The notes: generated by a model not told the origin, from the sequence alone. A stretch of 64,000 nt of DNA from Rhizobiales bacterium Y(2018) (GCA_005502925.1 SCPD01000025.1:1-64000), one strand, 5' to 3'. Counted from the stretch's first letter, positions 43,688 to 53,962 are shown. Program-made: numbers and translations.

Positions 43688-46072
43688 CTACGTGTTCCAG
43701 CGCCAATCGCGAATCTCCGGCATGTCCTGCCCATATCTGCGGATATAGTCGTGATGCTCCTTGAGCTTTGCGGTCATCAGCTGCGCCAACGCCGCTAGGC
43801 CGCTATCGGCACCTGGAATCCACCGCAAGACACTCAGGACGAGATGAAACCGATCCAGTCCGTTGAGTACGGTCATGTCAAAGGGTGTCGTGGTCGTCCC
43901 TTGCTCATTGTAGCCTCTTACATGGATATTGGAGTGATTGCGGCGCCGATAGGTCAATCTGTGGATTGTCGTCGGATAGCCGTGATAGGCGAATACGACG
44001 GGCTTGCCGGTGGTGAAGATGATGTCGAACTGTTCGTCGGACAATCCATGCGGATGGACGTCCTTCGGCAGCAAGGTCATCAGATCGATGACATTGACGA
44101 TGCGCACCCGCAAGTCCGGGGCAAATTCGCGAAGTATCTGGACGGCGGCGAGCGTTTCGAGTGTGGGAGCGTCACCCGCGCAGGCCATCACCACGTCGGG
44201 CTCATCGCCATGGTCGCTCGACGCCCAGTCCCATACGCCTATACCGGCGCGAAAATGGGCTATCGCCTCGTCGATCGACAGCCATTGCCACGCGGGAGGC
44301 TTGCCCGCCACGATGATGTTGATCCTGTTCCATGTGTGCAGGACATGTTCCGTGACGCAAAGTAACGTATTGGCATCCGGCGGCAGATAGACACGGACGA
44401 TATCCGGCTTCTTGTTCAAGGCGACGTCGATGAACCCGGGATCCTGGTGGCTGAAGCCGTTATGCTCCTGGTGCCAGACATGACTCGACAGCAAATAGTT
44501 AAGCGATGCGATCGGCTGCCGCCAGCCGATCGAACGGCAGGCATCAAGCCATTTTGCGTGCTGGTTGAACATCGAGTCGACGATGTGAATGAAGGCCTCG
44601 TAGCACGAAAACAGGCCATGGCGTCCAGTCAGTATGTAGCCTTCGAGCCACCCCTGGCAGGTGTGTTCAGAGAGAATTTCGAGGACCCTGCCCTCATGCC
44701 CGAGGCTTACATCCTCAGGGAGAATCCGCTCCATCCAGGCGCGGTCGGTTACCTCGAAGACGTCTTGAAGTCGGTTCGACGCTGTCTCGTCAGGCCCAAC
44801 GATACGAAAATTCTTCTCGGCCGAGTTTGCTTCCAGCACGTCGCGCAGGAAACGGCCCATCACTCGTGTCGATTCAGCCTTTACCGAGCCGGGCCGCCCG
44901 GTCATCACGGCATGATCACGAAGAGCGGGGAGGATCAGCGGCTTGCGGAGTCCGCCATTGGCATGCGGGTTGGCGCTCATACGCCGGCGGCCGCGCGGGG
45001 CTGCGGCGGTAACCGCCTCCAAAGGCGCACCTCTCGCGTCGAAGAGCTCCTCCGGCCGGTAACTTTGCAGCCATGCTTCGAGCTGCCGCACATGCTCGGG
45101 ATTCTCCGCCAGGCCCGACAATGGCACCTGATGCGAGCGCCAGAAGCCCTCGGTCACGAGCCCGTCCACTTGCTTGGGGCCAGTCCAGCCCTTCGGACTT
45201 CTCAGAACTATCATCGGCCATTTCGGACGCGACCGGAATTCGCTTTCTGGCTGGCGGGCCCGCACCTGTATAGTCCGGATGCGATCAAATGCCTGATCGA
45301 GAACAAATGCCATCCGCCTGTGCATCAGGTGCGGATCTCTGCCTTCGACAAACAACGGCTCGTAGCCATAGCCTGAAAGGAGCGAATGCAGCTCGTCAGG
45401 CGGAATGCGCGCGAGTATGGTCGGATTGGCGATCTTGTAGCCGTTGAGATGAAGAATGGGCAGCACCGCTCCATCCCGCTTTGGGTTCAGGAATTTGTTG
45501 GAATGCCATGCTGCCGCCAGAGGGCCTGTTTCCGCTTCACCGTCGCCAATGACACATGCGACAACAAGCTCGGGATTATCGAAAGCGGCACCGAACGCAT
45601 GCGATAGTGCGTAGCCGAGTTCGCCGCCTTCGTGAATCGAGCCTGGAACGTCAGGCGCCGCATGGCTCGGTATGCCACCGGGAAAGGAGAACTGGCGGAA
45701 TAGCCGTCGCATTCCCTTCTCGTCACGCGGGACTTCGAGATTGAGTTCGCTGTAAGTTCCTTCGAGATAACTATTGGCGACCATGGCCGGGCCGCCATGC
45801 CCAGGTCCGCACACATAGATCATATCGACGTCCCTGTGCCGGATGATCCGATTGAGATGCGCATAGATGAAATTGAGGCCGGGAGAGGTGCCCCAGTGTC
45901 CCAGCAGCCTCGGTTTGATATGCTCGAGGCCGAGCGGCTCGCGCAGCAGCGGATTGTCGAGCAGATAGATCTGACCTACCGTGAGATAATTGGCGGCGCG
46001 CCAGTATGCGTCGATGGCGCGCGCCTCATCTTCGGGCAAGTAGTCCTGCGACGTCGAGATCGCTGTTTCCAT
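43688..46072 (-). CDS. xfp: Phosphoketolase
   Basis: 794 aa, full length. N-terminal [17 protein letters not shown] and [20 protein letters not shown] site [20 protein letters not shown], and C-terminal [18 protein letters not shown]. Splits xylulose 5-phosphate or fructose 6-phosphate into acetyl phosphate plus glyceraldehyde 3-phosphate or erythrose 4-phosphate. No acetate kinase gene lies in the window, so acetyl phosphate must be used by a host enzyme. No box right before it; it may be read from the trxC-remnant promoter at 46613. Confidence 0.95.
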   Translation of the reverse strand: METAISTSQDYLPEDEARAIDAYWRAANYLTVGQIYLLDNPLLREPLGLEHIKPRLLGHWGTSPGLNFIYAHLNRIIRHRDVDMIYVCGPGHGGPAMVANSYLEGTYSELNLEVPRDEKGMRRLFRQFSFPGGIPSHAAPDVPGSIHEGGELGYALSHAFGAAFDNPELVVACVIGDGEAETGPLAAAWHSNKFLNPKRDGAVLPILHLNGYKIANPTILARIPPDELHSLLSGYGYEPLFVEGRDPHLMHRRMAFVLDQAFDRIRTIQVRARQPESEFRSRPKWPMIVLRSPKGWTGPKQVDGLVTEGFWRSHQVPLSGLAENPEHVRQLEAWLQSYRPEELFDARGAPLEAVTAAAPRGRRRMSANPHANGGLRKPLILPALRDHAVMTGRPGSVKAESTRVMGRFLRDVLEANSAEKNFRIVGPDETASNRLQDVFEVTDRAWMERILPEDVSLGHEGRVLEILSEHTCQGWLEGYILTGRHGLFSCYEAFIHIVDSMFNQHAKWLDACRSIGWRQPIASLNYLLSSHVWHQEHNGFSHQDPGFIDVALNKKPDIVRVYLPPDANTLLCVTEHVLHTWNRINIIVAGKPPAWQWLSIDEAIAHFRAGIGVWDWASSDHGDEPDVVMACAGDAPTLETLAAVQILREFAPDLRVRIVNVIDLMTLLPKDVHPHGLSDEQFDIIFTTGKPVVFAYHGYPTTIHRLTYRRRNHSNIHVRGYNEQGTTTTPFDMTVLNGLDRFHLVLSVLRWIPGADSGLAALAQLMTAKLKEHHDYIRRYGQDMPEIRDWRWNT

Positions 46073-46100
46073 TTATCCAAGACCTTTCATCTAGAGCCTT

Positions 46101-46134
46101 CCCGTTTTGATCGAATCGCTTCGATCAAAACGGG
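46101..46134. repeat. Perfect hairpin repeat
   Basis: CCCGTTTTGATCGAA (46101-46115), loop TCGC, then TTCGATCAAAACGGG (46120-46134): 15-bp perfect arms. Looks like a Rhizobiales intergenic palindrome. Not followed by a T run, so a terminator is not certain. Confidence 0.75.
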
Positions 46135-46161
46135 AAAAGGGTTCGAATACATATGATCTGG

Positions 46162-46207
46162 AGCGCTTCCTTATCGCCAAAGTCGAGCAACTTTGGTAGG
46201 AAGCGCT
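46162..46207. repeat. Second hairpin repeat
   Basis: AGCGCTTCC (46162-46170) pairs with GGAAGCGCT (46199-46207), with an inner CCAAAGT/ACTTTGG stem. Together with 46101-46134 it forms a two-palindrome repetitive module between xfp and the trxC remnant. Confidence 0.7.
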
Positions 46208-46271
46208 CTAAGACCGCTCATCCGGCGGACCGAGCCATTTGTCGTTGCCGGTACAACTTCGTCCATTGCCA

Positions 46272-46535
46272 TCAGATGGCCTGCCGACTTGCAAGATGAG
46301 CACGCGTCCATTCAACGATCAGCCGCGTGTCCATCACTCCGGAATTGCGCGCCACAACCTTCCCCTTCCGAATGAGGAGCAAGGTCGGTATCGAGCGGAT
46401 GCCCAGCCTCGCCGACGGCCTGTCCCGAAAAGAGCGGCCGCCCGCAGTCGTCGGACCTCGCTCGCCGGGCCGATCCTTCCGCATGCGATTTACCTGATTG
46501 CAATGGCCGCAGACGACCTTATGACCGGTTGCCAT
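46272..46535 (-). pseudogene. trxC: Thioredoxin 2 (TrxC) remnant, active site deleted
   Basis: The start at 46535 reads VVCGHCNQVNRMRKDRPGER, the zinc-ribbon lead of TrxC. A second frame then shows CGRPLFSGQAV, the next TrxC segment, and the first frame resumes with RLGIRSIPTLLLIRKGKVVA, the thioredoxin cis-Pro region to the C-terminus. About 50 residues, including the WCGPC active site, are missing between these parts and the frame shifts twice. So the gene is dead as a thioredoxin, yet a FixK-type box remains 77 nt upstream. Confidence 0.75.
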
Positions 46536-46612
46536 TTTCCACTCTGAGAGCAGCCGTGAGGGTCTCCTCACGCATTAATGTCCATCTTATTCGACGCTTG
46601 CGCCGCCTTGCC

Positions 46613-46626
46613 TTGACTTCGATCAA
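46613..46626. promoter_or_regulatory. FixK-type box upstream of trxC remnant
   Basis: TTGACTTCGATCAA, ending 77 nt from the remnant's start at 46535. May now serve xfp further downstream. Confidence 0.72.
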
Positions 46627-46722
46627 CCAACGGAATGTCGGCCTTCAAATATTGACAAAAGGAACAATCCTCGTCGGCCGGCCATGCGGGCTGCCGTTCG
46701 ACTATCTCTCTCCCTGCAGGAA

Positions 46723-47838
46723 TTACTTCAAGAACCGCCGGAAGCGCCACAGGGAGATGGAGAAGAACGCAGCACCGATCGCTAATAGAGCAAGGAATTG
46801 TGGCCATACGACATCGAGACCAGCACCGCGGAACAGGATCGACTGCGCCAGAGCCACGAAATGCGTATTGGGCGCGACCAACATAATGTCCTGCACGATC
46901 TCCGGCATGCTTTCGCGAGGCGTGACCGCTCCCGACAGGAGCTGCAGCGGAAGCAAAACCAGCATCAACAGCAGCCCGAACTGGGGCATCGATCCGGCAA
47001 TCGTCGCAAGGACCAAGCCTAAGCAAGTCGTGGCAAAGATGTGGAGCGTGGCACCGAGCATGAAAAGCGCCAAAGAGCCTTGAATCGGAACAGCCAGCAC
47101 GCCCTTCACGATGAACACCAGAGAAATGCTCGAAGCAACAAGAACGACAAGGCCCATCGACCAGATCTTGCTGATCATGATCTGGGCCGGCGTGACAGGC
47201 ATGACGAGAAGATGCTCGGTCGTACCATGCTCGCGCTCGCGGATGAGGGCTGCTCCGGTGAGGACGAGCGCCAGCATGGTGATGGAGGTGATAATCTCCG
47301 TAATGCTGCCGAACCAGCCTCTGTTGAGCTCCTGGTTGAATCTTGTTCGCAGGACGAGGTCGACCGGGAGAGGGGCACTTCCCCGATAGCGGCTCAGAAA
47401 CTCGCCGACCTCGCTCCCTACAATGCTGCGGACATAGCCGCCGCCGGTGAAGGCCTGGGTCATGCGGGTGGCATCGATATTGAGCTGGAGGGTCGGGGAG
47501 CGCCCGGCCAGAAGATCGCGCTGGAAATTCGGCGGGATATCCAGGGCAAAAGTGTCGAGGCCGGCATCCATTCTCACATCCATGTCACGCTGGGAAATGA
47601 GCTTCGGCGTCGCGAAGTATGGCGGATAGAAGGCCAGAATGATCCGGGAAGACAGCGGCGACTGATCCTCGTCGACAATGGCGATCGCCGCGCGATTGAG
47701 CGTTTCCGGCATGGCACGCGAAGCGGTATAGATCGAGAGCGTGAAAGCATAGACAATGAGAACAACGAGTATCGGGTCCCGAGCCAGGCCACGCAGCTCT
47801 TTGACTCCCAGGTGAAGGATGTTCCTGCCGATCGCCAT
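46723..47838 (-). CDS. ABC-2 type transporter permease (YhhJ-like)
   Basis: 371 aa. One N-terminal helix (DPILVVLIVYAFTLSIYTAS), a large periplasmic loop, then five C-terminal helices with TEIITSITMLALVLTGAALI and IREREHGTTEHLLVMPV, the ABC-2 permease signature. Third gene of a HlyD / double-ATPase-permease / permease operon, the order of yhiI-rbbA-yhhJ. Starts 2 bp after the upstream gene. Exports an unknown substrate. Confidence 0.9.
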   Translation of the reverse strand: MAIGRNILHLGVKELRGLARDPILVVLIVYAFTLSIYTASRAMPETLNRAAIAIVDEDQSPLSSRIILAFYPPYFATPKLISQRDMDVRMDAGLDTFALDIPPNFQRDLLAGRSPTLQLNIDATRMTQAFTGGGYVRSIVGSEVGEFLSRYRGSAPLPVDLVLRTRFNQELNRGWFGSITEIITSITMLALVLTGAALIREREHGTTEHLLVMPVTPAQIMISKIWSMGLVVLVASSISLVFIVKGVLAVPIQGSLALFMLGATLHIFATTCLGLVLATIAGSMPQFGLLLMLVLLPLQLLSGAVTPRESMPEIVQDIMLVAPNTHFVALAQSILFRGAGLDVVWPQFLALLAIGAAFFSISLWRFRRFLK

Positions 47839-47840
47839 GT

Positions 47841-50621
47841 CTAGCCAGCCTGCTTCTTGAGTAGCGCCGCACTCAGGCCGAGCAAAATTGGAATGGCGAT
47901 CAGGAGAGGCATGAACGCCCCGGCCAAGTCGGTGAAATCGAGGGCCTTGGAAAAAGCACCACGCGATATAGTCATGAAATAGGTGGTCGGATAGAGGCGT
48001 CCGATGATCGCTCCCGCTCCTTGCAGTGATGAGACCGGATCGATCATTCCCGAATATTGCACGGCCGGTATCAGGGTGATGAGAACGGTGGCGAAAATGG
48101 CAGCGATCTGACTCCTCATGAAGCTCGATATGAGAAGGCCCAAGCCTGTCGCCACAATGACATAGAGGAGTGCTGCGACGCTGAGCATAGGAAAGCTGCC
48201 AGTCAGTGGCACGCGGAAGAAGAAGATTGCAAAGGCCGCAAGGGTGACGAAGTTCATCAGCGCCAGGCCAATATAAGGCAGTTGTTTTCCGATCAGGAAT
48301 TCGAGACGGGTAACCGGCGTCACATAGAAATTTATGATCGATCCGAGCTCCTTCTCCCGCACCACGCTGAGCGCCGCAAGCATGGCCGGGATCATCAGCA
48401 GAAGGAGTGGGATGACGGCCGGCACAATGGCCACGAGGCTCTTTATGTCAGGATTGTACCGATAGCGCAGTTCCACCTGGAAGGCGTCGGCCGCCGCGGT
48501 GTCGCCGCGAAGCTCGCGCGCCTTCTGCCTGAGCCAACCTTCATGCATCCCTCGCACATAGCCAAGAACCCTCTCGGCCCGCATCGGCATGGCACCGTCG
48601 ATCCACCCGCCGAGCTCCACCTGCCGGCCGCGCGCCACGTCCCGCCCAAAACCCGGTGGAATTTCGAGGGCAAGGCTGATTTCCCCCCGGCGCATCCGCC
48701 GGTCCAGATCGATATAGTCGATGAGTGGCGCCTTCTCCGTGAAGTAACGCGAACCGGCAATCTGCAGCCGATAGTCACGGCTGATCGTTGTGTCATCGTG
48801 ATCGAGCACCGCGAAGGACAAATTCTCCACATCCATGTTGATGCCATAGCCGATCACGAACATCAGGATGACGCTTCCAAGGATCGCGAGCGTAGCCCGG
48901 ATGGGGTCGCGACGGAGTTCGAGCGCCTCGCGCCGCGAATAGGCGAACATACGGGAGAAATCGAACGGCGGTCTGTCCCCTTCCCGCGAGGCGCGGCCCG
49001 CCGGCGGCGCAGCTTGGACGGCGGGCGCCCGATCCGGCGGCGCCGCATCCGGTTCCACCTCTCCAATCGCCTCTTCAAGATAGCTGATAAAGGCTTCCTC
49101 CAGCGTGCCGGCGGAGCGCGCCGCGATGATGGCCGCGGGCGAATCGCTGACCAGCACTCTCCCGGCATGCATCAGAGACACGCGGTCGCAAAGCTCCGCC
49201 TCGGACATGAAATGTGTCGAGACGAATATCGTCACGCCATCCTTTCGCGAGAGGTCGGACAGGATCTCCCAGAACGCATCGCGCGCAACGGGATCAACCC
49301 CGGAGGTCGGCTCGTCGAGGATCAGGATTTCGGGCGCATGGATCATCGCGACGGCGAGCGAAAGACGCTGACGAACGCCAAGTGGCAGGACCTCGGGCAG
49401 AGCGTCCATTACGCCTTCCAATCCGAAGCGTCTGGCCATATCCGTGATCCGGCGAGGGATGACGTCAGACGGCAGGGCATAAAGGCGCGCATGCAGCTCG
49501 AGATTCTGGCGTACCGTCAGTTCAGTGTAGAGCGAGAAAGCCTGTGACATATAACCGACCCGGCGCCGCAGCTCGATATCCCGGGGATCGACGGGCCGCC
49601 CGAAAAGCTCCGCCTTGCCTGTGCTTGCCGGCAGAAGGCCGGTCAGCATCTTCATCGTCGTCGTCTTGCCGCAGCCGTTCGATCCAAGAAAGCCGAAAAT
49701 CTCACCACTGCGGATGCGAAAACTGACATTGTCGACGGCGGTGAATTCTCCAAAGCGCATGGTCAGATTCTTGGCCTCGATGGCAATCTCGCCCTCTTGT
49801 ACCCGTGGCGGAATGACCACGTTCCGGTGCCCTCGCCGTTTTTCCTCCGGAAGCAGAGCGATGAAAGCCTCATCGAGCCCCCGGGCGCCTACGCGCTTCT
49901 TCAGGGCCTCCGGCGTGCCCACGGTGAGGATGCGACCGGCATCAAGGGCGACAATCAGATCGAAATGCTCCGCTTCCGCCATGTAGGCCGTCGAGACGAT
50001 GATACTCAGATCTGGACGGTCGCGCCGTATGTCTTCAATCAAGTGCCAGAATTGCCGTCGGGACAAAGGATCCACGCCTGTCGTCGGCTCGTCCAGGATC
50101 AGGAGATCCGGATCATGGATAAGGGCGCAGCAGAGCCCGGTTTTCTGTTTCATGCCGCCGGAAAGCTTGCCGACGGGACGATTTGCGAAGGCGCTCATGC
50201 CGGTACGCTCCAGCAGGCTCGCTATGCGCCTGTGGCGCTCACCCTGTGCATGGCCGAAAAGGCGGCCGAAGAAATCTATGTTCTCGACGACCGAGAGGGT
50301 CGGATAAAGATTTTTTCCCAGCCCCTGCGGCATGAAGGCGATGCGCGGGCAGATTGACCTGCGATGACGAACATCGGCGATATTTCCGCCGAGAACATCG
50401 ATGTACCCCTCCTGCACGGCGCGCGCACCGGCGATCATCGAAAGAAGACTGGACTTGCCGACGCCATCCGGGCCGATCAGCCCGACCAACCGACCGGCAG
50501 GCAGCTCCAAATCGATGTCCGCGAGAGCCCGTGTCTTTCCGTAGGAGAGCCCTACCCCCGCCAGCCGCGCAACACTTGTGGCAGGCCAGGACGAGACGAC
50601 AGGGTTGTTCATCCCGCTCAT
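47841..50621 (-). CDS. RbbA-type fused ABC ATPase/permease
   Basis: 926 aa from the ATG at 50621, whose ATGA overlaps the stop of the HlyD gene; a longer frame to 50654 is less likely. Two ATP-binding domains: Walker [10 protein letters not shown] (first, about residue 45) and GSNGCGKTT (second, about 310), signatures [12 protein letters not shown] and [13 protein letters not shown], Walker [14 protein letters not shown] and [13 protein letters not shown]. The C-terminal third is an ABC-2 permease ([20 protein letters not shown] and five helices). The second signature lacks the usual LSGG, a point worth checking. Confidence 0.92.
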   Translation of the reverse strand: MSGMNNPVVSSWPATSVARLAGVGLSYGKTRALADIDLELPAGRLVGLIGPDGVGKSSLLSMIAGARAVQEGYIDVLGGNIADVRHRRSICPRIAFMPQGLGKNLYPTLSVVENIDFFGRLFGHAQGERHRRIASLLERTGMSAFANRPVGKLSGGMKQKTGLCCALIHDPDLLILDEPTTGVDPLSRRQFWHLIEDIRRDRPDLSIIVSTAYMAEAEHFDLIVALDAGRILTVGTPEALKKRVGARGLDEAFIALLPEEKRRGHRNVVIPPRVQEGEIAIEAKNLTMRFGEFTAVDNVSFRIRSGEIFGFLGSNGCGKTTTMKMLTGLLPASTGKAELFGRPVDPRDIELRRRVGYMSQAFSLYTELTVRQNLELHARLYALPSDVIPRRITDMARRFGLEGVMDALPEVLPLGVRQRLSLAVAMIHAPEILILDEPTSGVDPVARDAFWEILSDLSRKDGVTIFVSTHFMSEAELCDRVSLMHAGRVLVSDSPAAIIAARSAGTLEEAFISYLEEAIGEVEPDAAPPDRAPAVQAAPPAGRASREGDRPPFDFSRMFAYSRREALELRRDPIRATLAILGSVILMFVIGYGINMDVENLSFAVLDHDDTTISRDYRLQIAGSRYFTEKAPLIDYIDLDRRMRRGEISLALEIPPGFGRDVARGRQVELGGWIDGAMPMRAERVLGYVRGMHEGWLRQKARELRGDTAAADAFQVELRYRYNPDIKSLVAIVPAVIPLLLLMIPAMLAALSVVREKELGSIINFYVTPVTRLEFLIGKQLPYIGLALMNFVTLAAFAIFFFRVPLTGSFPMLSVAALLYVIVATGLGLLISSFMRSQIAAIFATVLITLIPAVQYSGMIDPVSSLQGAGAIIGRLYPTTYFMTISRGAFSKALDFTDLAGAFMPLLIAIPILLGLSAALLKKQAG

Positions 50622-51685
50622 TGCAGAAGATTTTCTCTCAGCTTCGCCGGCCATTCGACCTGTGAATCGAGGCGCACATAGGCCATTCCAGGCAGGCCCG
50701 TCTTCACCTGCTTGATGTATTTCCGCAGGAGAGTTTGTGGAATTCCCGCCTTCACGCGGAACATCAGCTTCTGCCGTTCCTCTTCGGTTTCGACCGTCTT
50801 GGGCGTGAACTGAGCCACATCCGCCACGAAGGTCACCTCGGCAGGGATCACATATTGGGGCGCAGCATCGAGCACCAGGCGGACATCGGCACCGATCGCG
50901 ATGCGGCCCGCCTGAGCGGTCGGCAGGAAGAACGTCATATAGACGTCGCCCAGATCGACGAGATTGAGCACGCGGCCTCCGGCGGAAAGCACCTCCCCGG
51001 GCTGGGCGACACGATACTGAATTCTTCCGTCACGGGGCGACTTGAGCGTGCTGTCATTGATATCCGCGGTAATGCTCTGAATTGCGGCATGGGCCGCTTC
51101 GACGGCCGCCTCGGCATCCACCAGTTGTGCCTTGGCGGCGCCGATCGCGGCATCGGCGGCGGCAAGCTGCGCCCGCGCTGCCGCGACTGCGGAGCGGGTG
51201 CCTTCCGCACTCGCGCGATCATCGTCGAGGACCTGCTGCGACACGGTGTTGGTCCTGATGAGCTGCTGGGAACGGGCCAGTTTCCTAGCGGCGACATCGA
51301 GCTGGGCCTGCCGCTGCGCGACCACGGCTTCCGAAGCTGCCTTTTCCGCCTGCCGCTGGACGATCACACTCCGGGCCGTGTCCACCCCAATGATCGTACG
51401 CCGCCACTGCGCCAGCGCTTGCCGCCGCTGAGCCTCGAGCTGCTCTGTGTCCATGAGCGCGAGAACCTGGCCTGCCTGGACGAAATCTCCTTCGGCGACG
51501 AATATCTGCTTGATGCGACCTGGAGACTTGGTCGAGATGTCGATCTCCACCGCTTCGATACGGCCGTTACCGCTGGCTATGCCCGCCGGCAGCTCATTGC
51601 CGACCAGATGCTGCCAATAGAGATAGCCCGCCCCGGCCAGGGCGATAAGCAGGACGGCAGCGAGCCAGTGGCGTCGACTGATCAT
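50618..51685 (-). CDS. HlyD-family membrane fusion protein (YhiI-like)
   Basis: 355 aa from the ATG at 51685. One N-terminal membrane anchor ([19 protein letters not shown]), lipoyl half-motif [20 protein letters not shown], a long helical hairpin (about 95-215), second half [20 protein letters not shown] and beta-barrel end. Links the inner-membrane ABC exporter to the periplasm or an outer-membrane channel. No outer-membrane protein is encoded nearby. FixK-type box 140 nt upstream. Confidence 0.9.
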   Translation of the reverse strand: MISRRHWLAAVLLIALAGAGYLYWQHLVGNELPAGIASGNGRIEAVEIDISTKSPGRIKQIFVAEGDFVQAGQVLALMDTEQLEAQRRQALAQWRRTIIGVDTARSVIVQRQAEKAASEAVVAQRQAQLDVAARKLARSQQLIRTNTVSQQVLDDDRASAEGTRSAVAAARAQLAAADAAIGAAKAQLVDAEAAVEAAHAAIQSITADINDSTLKSPRDGRIQYRVAQPGEVLSAGGRVLNLVDLGDVYMTFFLPTAQAGRIAIGADVRLVLDAAPQYVIPAEVTFVADVAQFTPKTVETEEERQKLMFRVKAGIPQTLLRKYIKQVKTGLPGMAYVRLDSQVEWPAKLRENLLQ

Positions 51686-51825
51686 TTCATCGCACCCGCG
51701 CGAATCTGGCGGCGACCCCACGGATATCCTCGGTTGTCGACCAAGTTGCTGCGACAGGCCACGGGTTCAATCTCCATAAAAACATTGTTCTGCAATGTGG
51801 CTAGACCATTCCGGCACAAGCGGTC

Positions 51826-51839
51826 TTGACCTGAATCAA
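51826..51839. promoter_or_regulatory. FixK-type box upstream of ABC exporter operon
   Basis: TTGACCTGAATCAA, 140 nt from the minus-strand start at 51685. With the box at 51884 it gives two sites between divergent units. Confidence 0.75.
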
Positions 51840-51883
51840 TCCCGCGCTCCCACGCGGATGACGCCGAATCGGGCCGCGCTGGA

Positions 51884-51897
51884 TTGATCGGGATCAA
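51884..51897. promoter_or_regulatory. FNR box upstream of cytochrome c
   Basis: TTGATCGGGATCAA, perfect, ending 62 nt before the TTG start at 51960. Confidence 0.82.
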
Positions 51898-51959
51898 GGC
51901 GCGAGAGGCCCGCCGCCGGATAATCATTCCAATCGACTGGAACACGGCAGGAGGCAGCA

Positions 51960-52394
51960 TTGAAAGCACACAGATCGATGACGGTCACCGTTGTTGCCGC
52001 CACCGTGCTCGCCTGCTCAGGCGCATTCGCTCATGCCGATTCGACGACAGCTCGCGATGACTTCCGCACCCTGTGCGCGGAATGTCATAATGCCGATGCA
52101 AAGGGAAACGGACCGCTCGCGGCGAATCTCACGAAGGTTCCGCCCGACCTCACGCGCATCAAGCAGAGAGCTCACGGGACGTTCGACAGGAAGGCCGTGT
52201 ATGATTGGATCCTCGGCCTCAAAATGACGCAATCGCACGGAACGCGGGAAATGCCGGTCTGGGGCGACTGGCTGATGGATGAAGCAATGGATGGAGGCAC
52301 TTCTCTCGCTGAAGCAAAAGCCGCCGAGAAACAAGTTGAGCATCAGGTGATGGGCATTGTCAGATATATTGAATCCCTGCAGATCGAAGACTAA
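51960..52394 (+). CDS. Periplasmic c-type cytochrome
   Basis: 144 aa with a TTG start, chosen because AGGAGG lies 6 bases upstream; an ATG follows six codons later. Signal peptide to about AFAHA-D. One CxxCH (RTLCAECHNADAKGNG), PPDLTRIKQR, and Met ligand in HGTREMPVWGDWLMDE. Paralog of 16843 and 43207. A decayed piece at about 8223 also matches the region around its heme motif. Under a perfect FNR box. Confidence 0.92.
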   Translation: MKAHRSMTVTVVAATVLACSGAFAHADSTTARDDFRTLCAECHNADAKGNGPLAANLTKVPPDLTRIKQRAHGTFDRKAVYDWILGLKMTQSHGTREMPVWGDWLMDEAMDGGTSLAEAKAAEKQVEHQVMGIVRYIESLQIED

Positions 52395-52428
52395 CGAGGC
52401 CAACCATAGTCATCGAAGAGTCGACTGA

Positions 52429-52944
52429 TCAGCATCCAGAATGTATGGCTGGCGGAGTAATTTTCATCAGCAGATAGCAGCCGGCGCCAAGTTCGAAGTC
52501 GGACTCCCGAAGCAACTCGTCTTCGGCGTTCTCCTCGACCCTGCGCAGAGGACGACCGATGACTTTTGCCTTGGCGAAATCGTAGTTCAAAGGGTCCCCC
52601 ATCAGCCGAACCTTGGTTGCAAGGGCGGCTATGGCCTGCCGCGGCCACGCGGTGACGTCAAAAGCGATAATGTCACGGTTGATGAGGTCTGAATTGGCGA
52701 GCCGGCAAATATCGCCGCGCAGAACCTCAGTTGTCCGGCATTGCGGCAAATCGCGCGGATCGGCTTCGCTCTCCGTCGAATAGCACATCATGCCGGCGGC
52801 AAGTTGCCCTCGCTGGACGAAGATCGCCAACAGAGCTCCGTCACCATCGCCAGCTTGCGCCTCGAGCGGCCCTGCCAAGCCCAGGACGCAAACCAGTCCC
52901 GCGGCTATCCTTGCCCAATCATGCGCCTCAAGAAATCTGCCCAT
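52429..52944 (-). CDS. Secreted hypothetical protein
   Basis: 171 aa with a signal-like N-terminus (RIAAGLVCVLGLAGPLEAQA). No family recognised. Several Cys residues (MMCYSTE, PQCRTTE, DICRLAN, GAGCYLL and a final SGC) in an exported protein suggest disulfides or metal binding. A FixK-type box ends 33 nt upstream of the start, so it belongs to the regulon. Function unknown. Confidence 0.75.
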   Translation of the reverse strand: MGRFLEAHDWARIAAGLVCVLGLAGPLEAQAGDGDGALLAIFVQRGQLAAGMMCYSTESEADPRDLPQCRTTEVLRGDICRLANSDLINRDIIAFDVTAWPRQAIAALATKVRLMGDPLNYDFAKAKVIGRPLRRVEENAEDELLRESDFELGAGCYLLMKITPPAIHSGC

Positions 52945-52977
52945 TTTTCCAGGTTATCCCGTCGACGCGAAATCGCC

Positions 52978-52991
52978 TTGATCGACGTCAA
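52978..52991. promoter_or_regulatory. FixK-type box upstream of secreted hypothetical
   Basis: TTGATCGACGTCAA, 33 nt from the minus-strand start at 52944. Confidence 0.75.
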
Positions 52992-53029
52992 GCCAACAAT
53001 TGCCTGCAAGCAGAGCGGCTAGGCCGCCT

Positions 53030-53043
53030 TTGACCTCGGTCAA
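53030..53043. promoter_or_regulatory. FixK-type box upstream of USP gene
   Basis: TTGACCTCGGTCAA, ending 56 nt before the plus-strand start at 53100. Confidence 0.8.
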
Positions 53044-53099
53044 AGACTTCCCAGGCTTACTGCATAACCTGGCACCTCGAATTCTCGACGGAGTGATGA

Positions 53100-53939
53100 A
53101 TGTCCTACAGAACCATTCTGGTCAGCCTCAACGACCTCGACCGCAATGCCGCCCTCCTGGAAAGCGCGGCCGGATTGGCGCGCGATCATGGCGCCCATCT
53201 CCAGGGCCTCTATGTCGTTCCAGCCATCGAAATCTATGCTGGCGTCGGTTTTGAGCCTGTCGTCTTCGAAGACCGGCACAATGCATTCCGGAAGGCCGAA
53301 TGGAGCCTTCGCAAGAGCTTCGAATCCACGCTGGAGAACTTCGGCATTCGCGGTGATTTCGAAGCCGTCGAGTCGGCAAGTCCCGATATTTGCGCGCATG
53401 TCATAGATCGCGTTCGCCGCTGCGACATCGCCGTCATCAACCAACCCACCGACAATCACGACCTGTTCGCCGTCGACCGCAGCTTTGCCGAACGGGTGAT
53501 CTTGTCCGCTGGCCGACCGACGATTGTCGTGCCGAGAACTGGTGACACAAAGCTGGTTCCGGATCTGGCCATTGTCGGCTGGAGCGGAACGCGCGAGGCT
53601 GCACGCGCGGCATTCGACAGCGTACCGATCCTGAAGAAGGCCAGGAGCGTACGGATCGTATCGATCGATCCGGACAAGACACATCCTTATGTCCGAGGCG
53701 CGCCGGAGAGCGAGCTTGCCACCGGATTGTCGCGTCATGGGATCAATACCACGTTCGAGCCCATCGTCTCTGGGGGCGAAGAAGCCGGGAGTATTCTGCT
53801 GAAGATGGTCACGGATAGCCACGCAGGCTTGCTGGTGATGGGAGCCTACGGGCATTCGCGCCTGAGCGAACTCATTCTCGGCGGCGCCACGAGGTCTGTG
53901 CTGGCCGGCATGAAATGCCCGGTCATCTTCTCGCACTGA
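53100..53939 (+). CDS. Universal stress protein, tandem domains
   Basis: 279 aa, GGAG before the ATG. Two UspA domains: MSYRTILVSLNDLDRNAALL, LAIVGWSGTREAARAAFDSV opening domain 2, GAYGHSRLSELILGG and ATRSVLAGMKCPVIFSH at the end. Nearest motif match in the island is the 37734 protein. Convergent with the cytochrome c gene at 53963. Confidence 0.92.
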   Translation: MSYRTILVSLNDLDRNAALLESAAGLARDHGAHLQGLYVVPAIEIYAGVGFEPVVFEDRHNAFRKAEWSLRKSFESTLENFGIRGDFEAVESASPDICAHVIDRVRRCDIAVINQPTDNHDLFAVDRSFAERVILSAGRPTIVVPRTGDTKLVPDLAIVGWSGTREAARAAFDSVPILKKARSVRIVSIDPDKTHPYVRGAPESELATGLSRHGINTTFEPIVSGGEEAGSILLKMVTDSHAGLLVMGAYGHSRLSELILGGATRSVLAGMKCPVIFSH

Positions 53940-53962
53940 GGATTGGTTGCGCGGCAGGCTGC

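Noticed and set aside
46101-46134. TTGATCGAA/TTCGATCAA as an FNR site
   Set aside because: The half-sites are too far apart for FNR/FixK. It is a hairpin repeat instead.
48057-49547. 496-codon open frame on the plus strand
   Set aside because: Antisense to the RbbA-type gene, no domain and no ribosome site.
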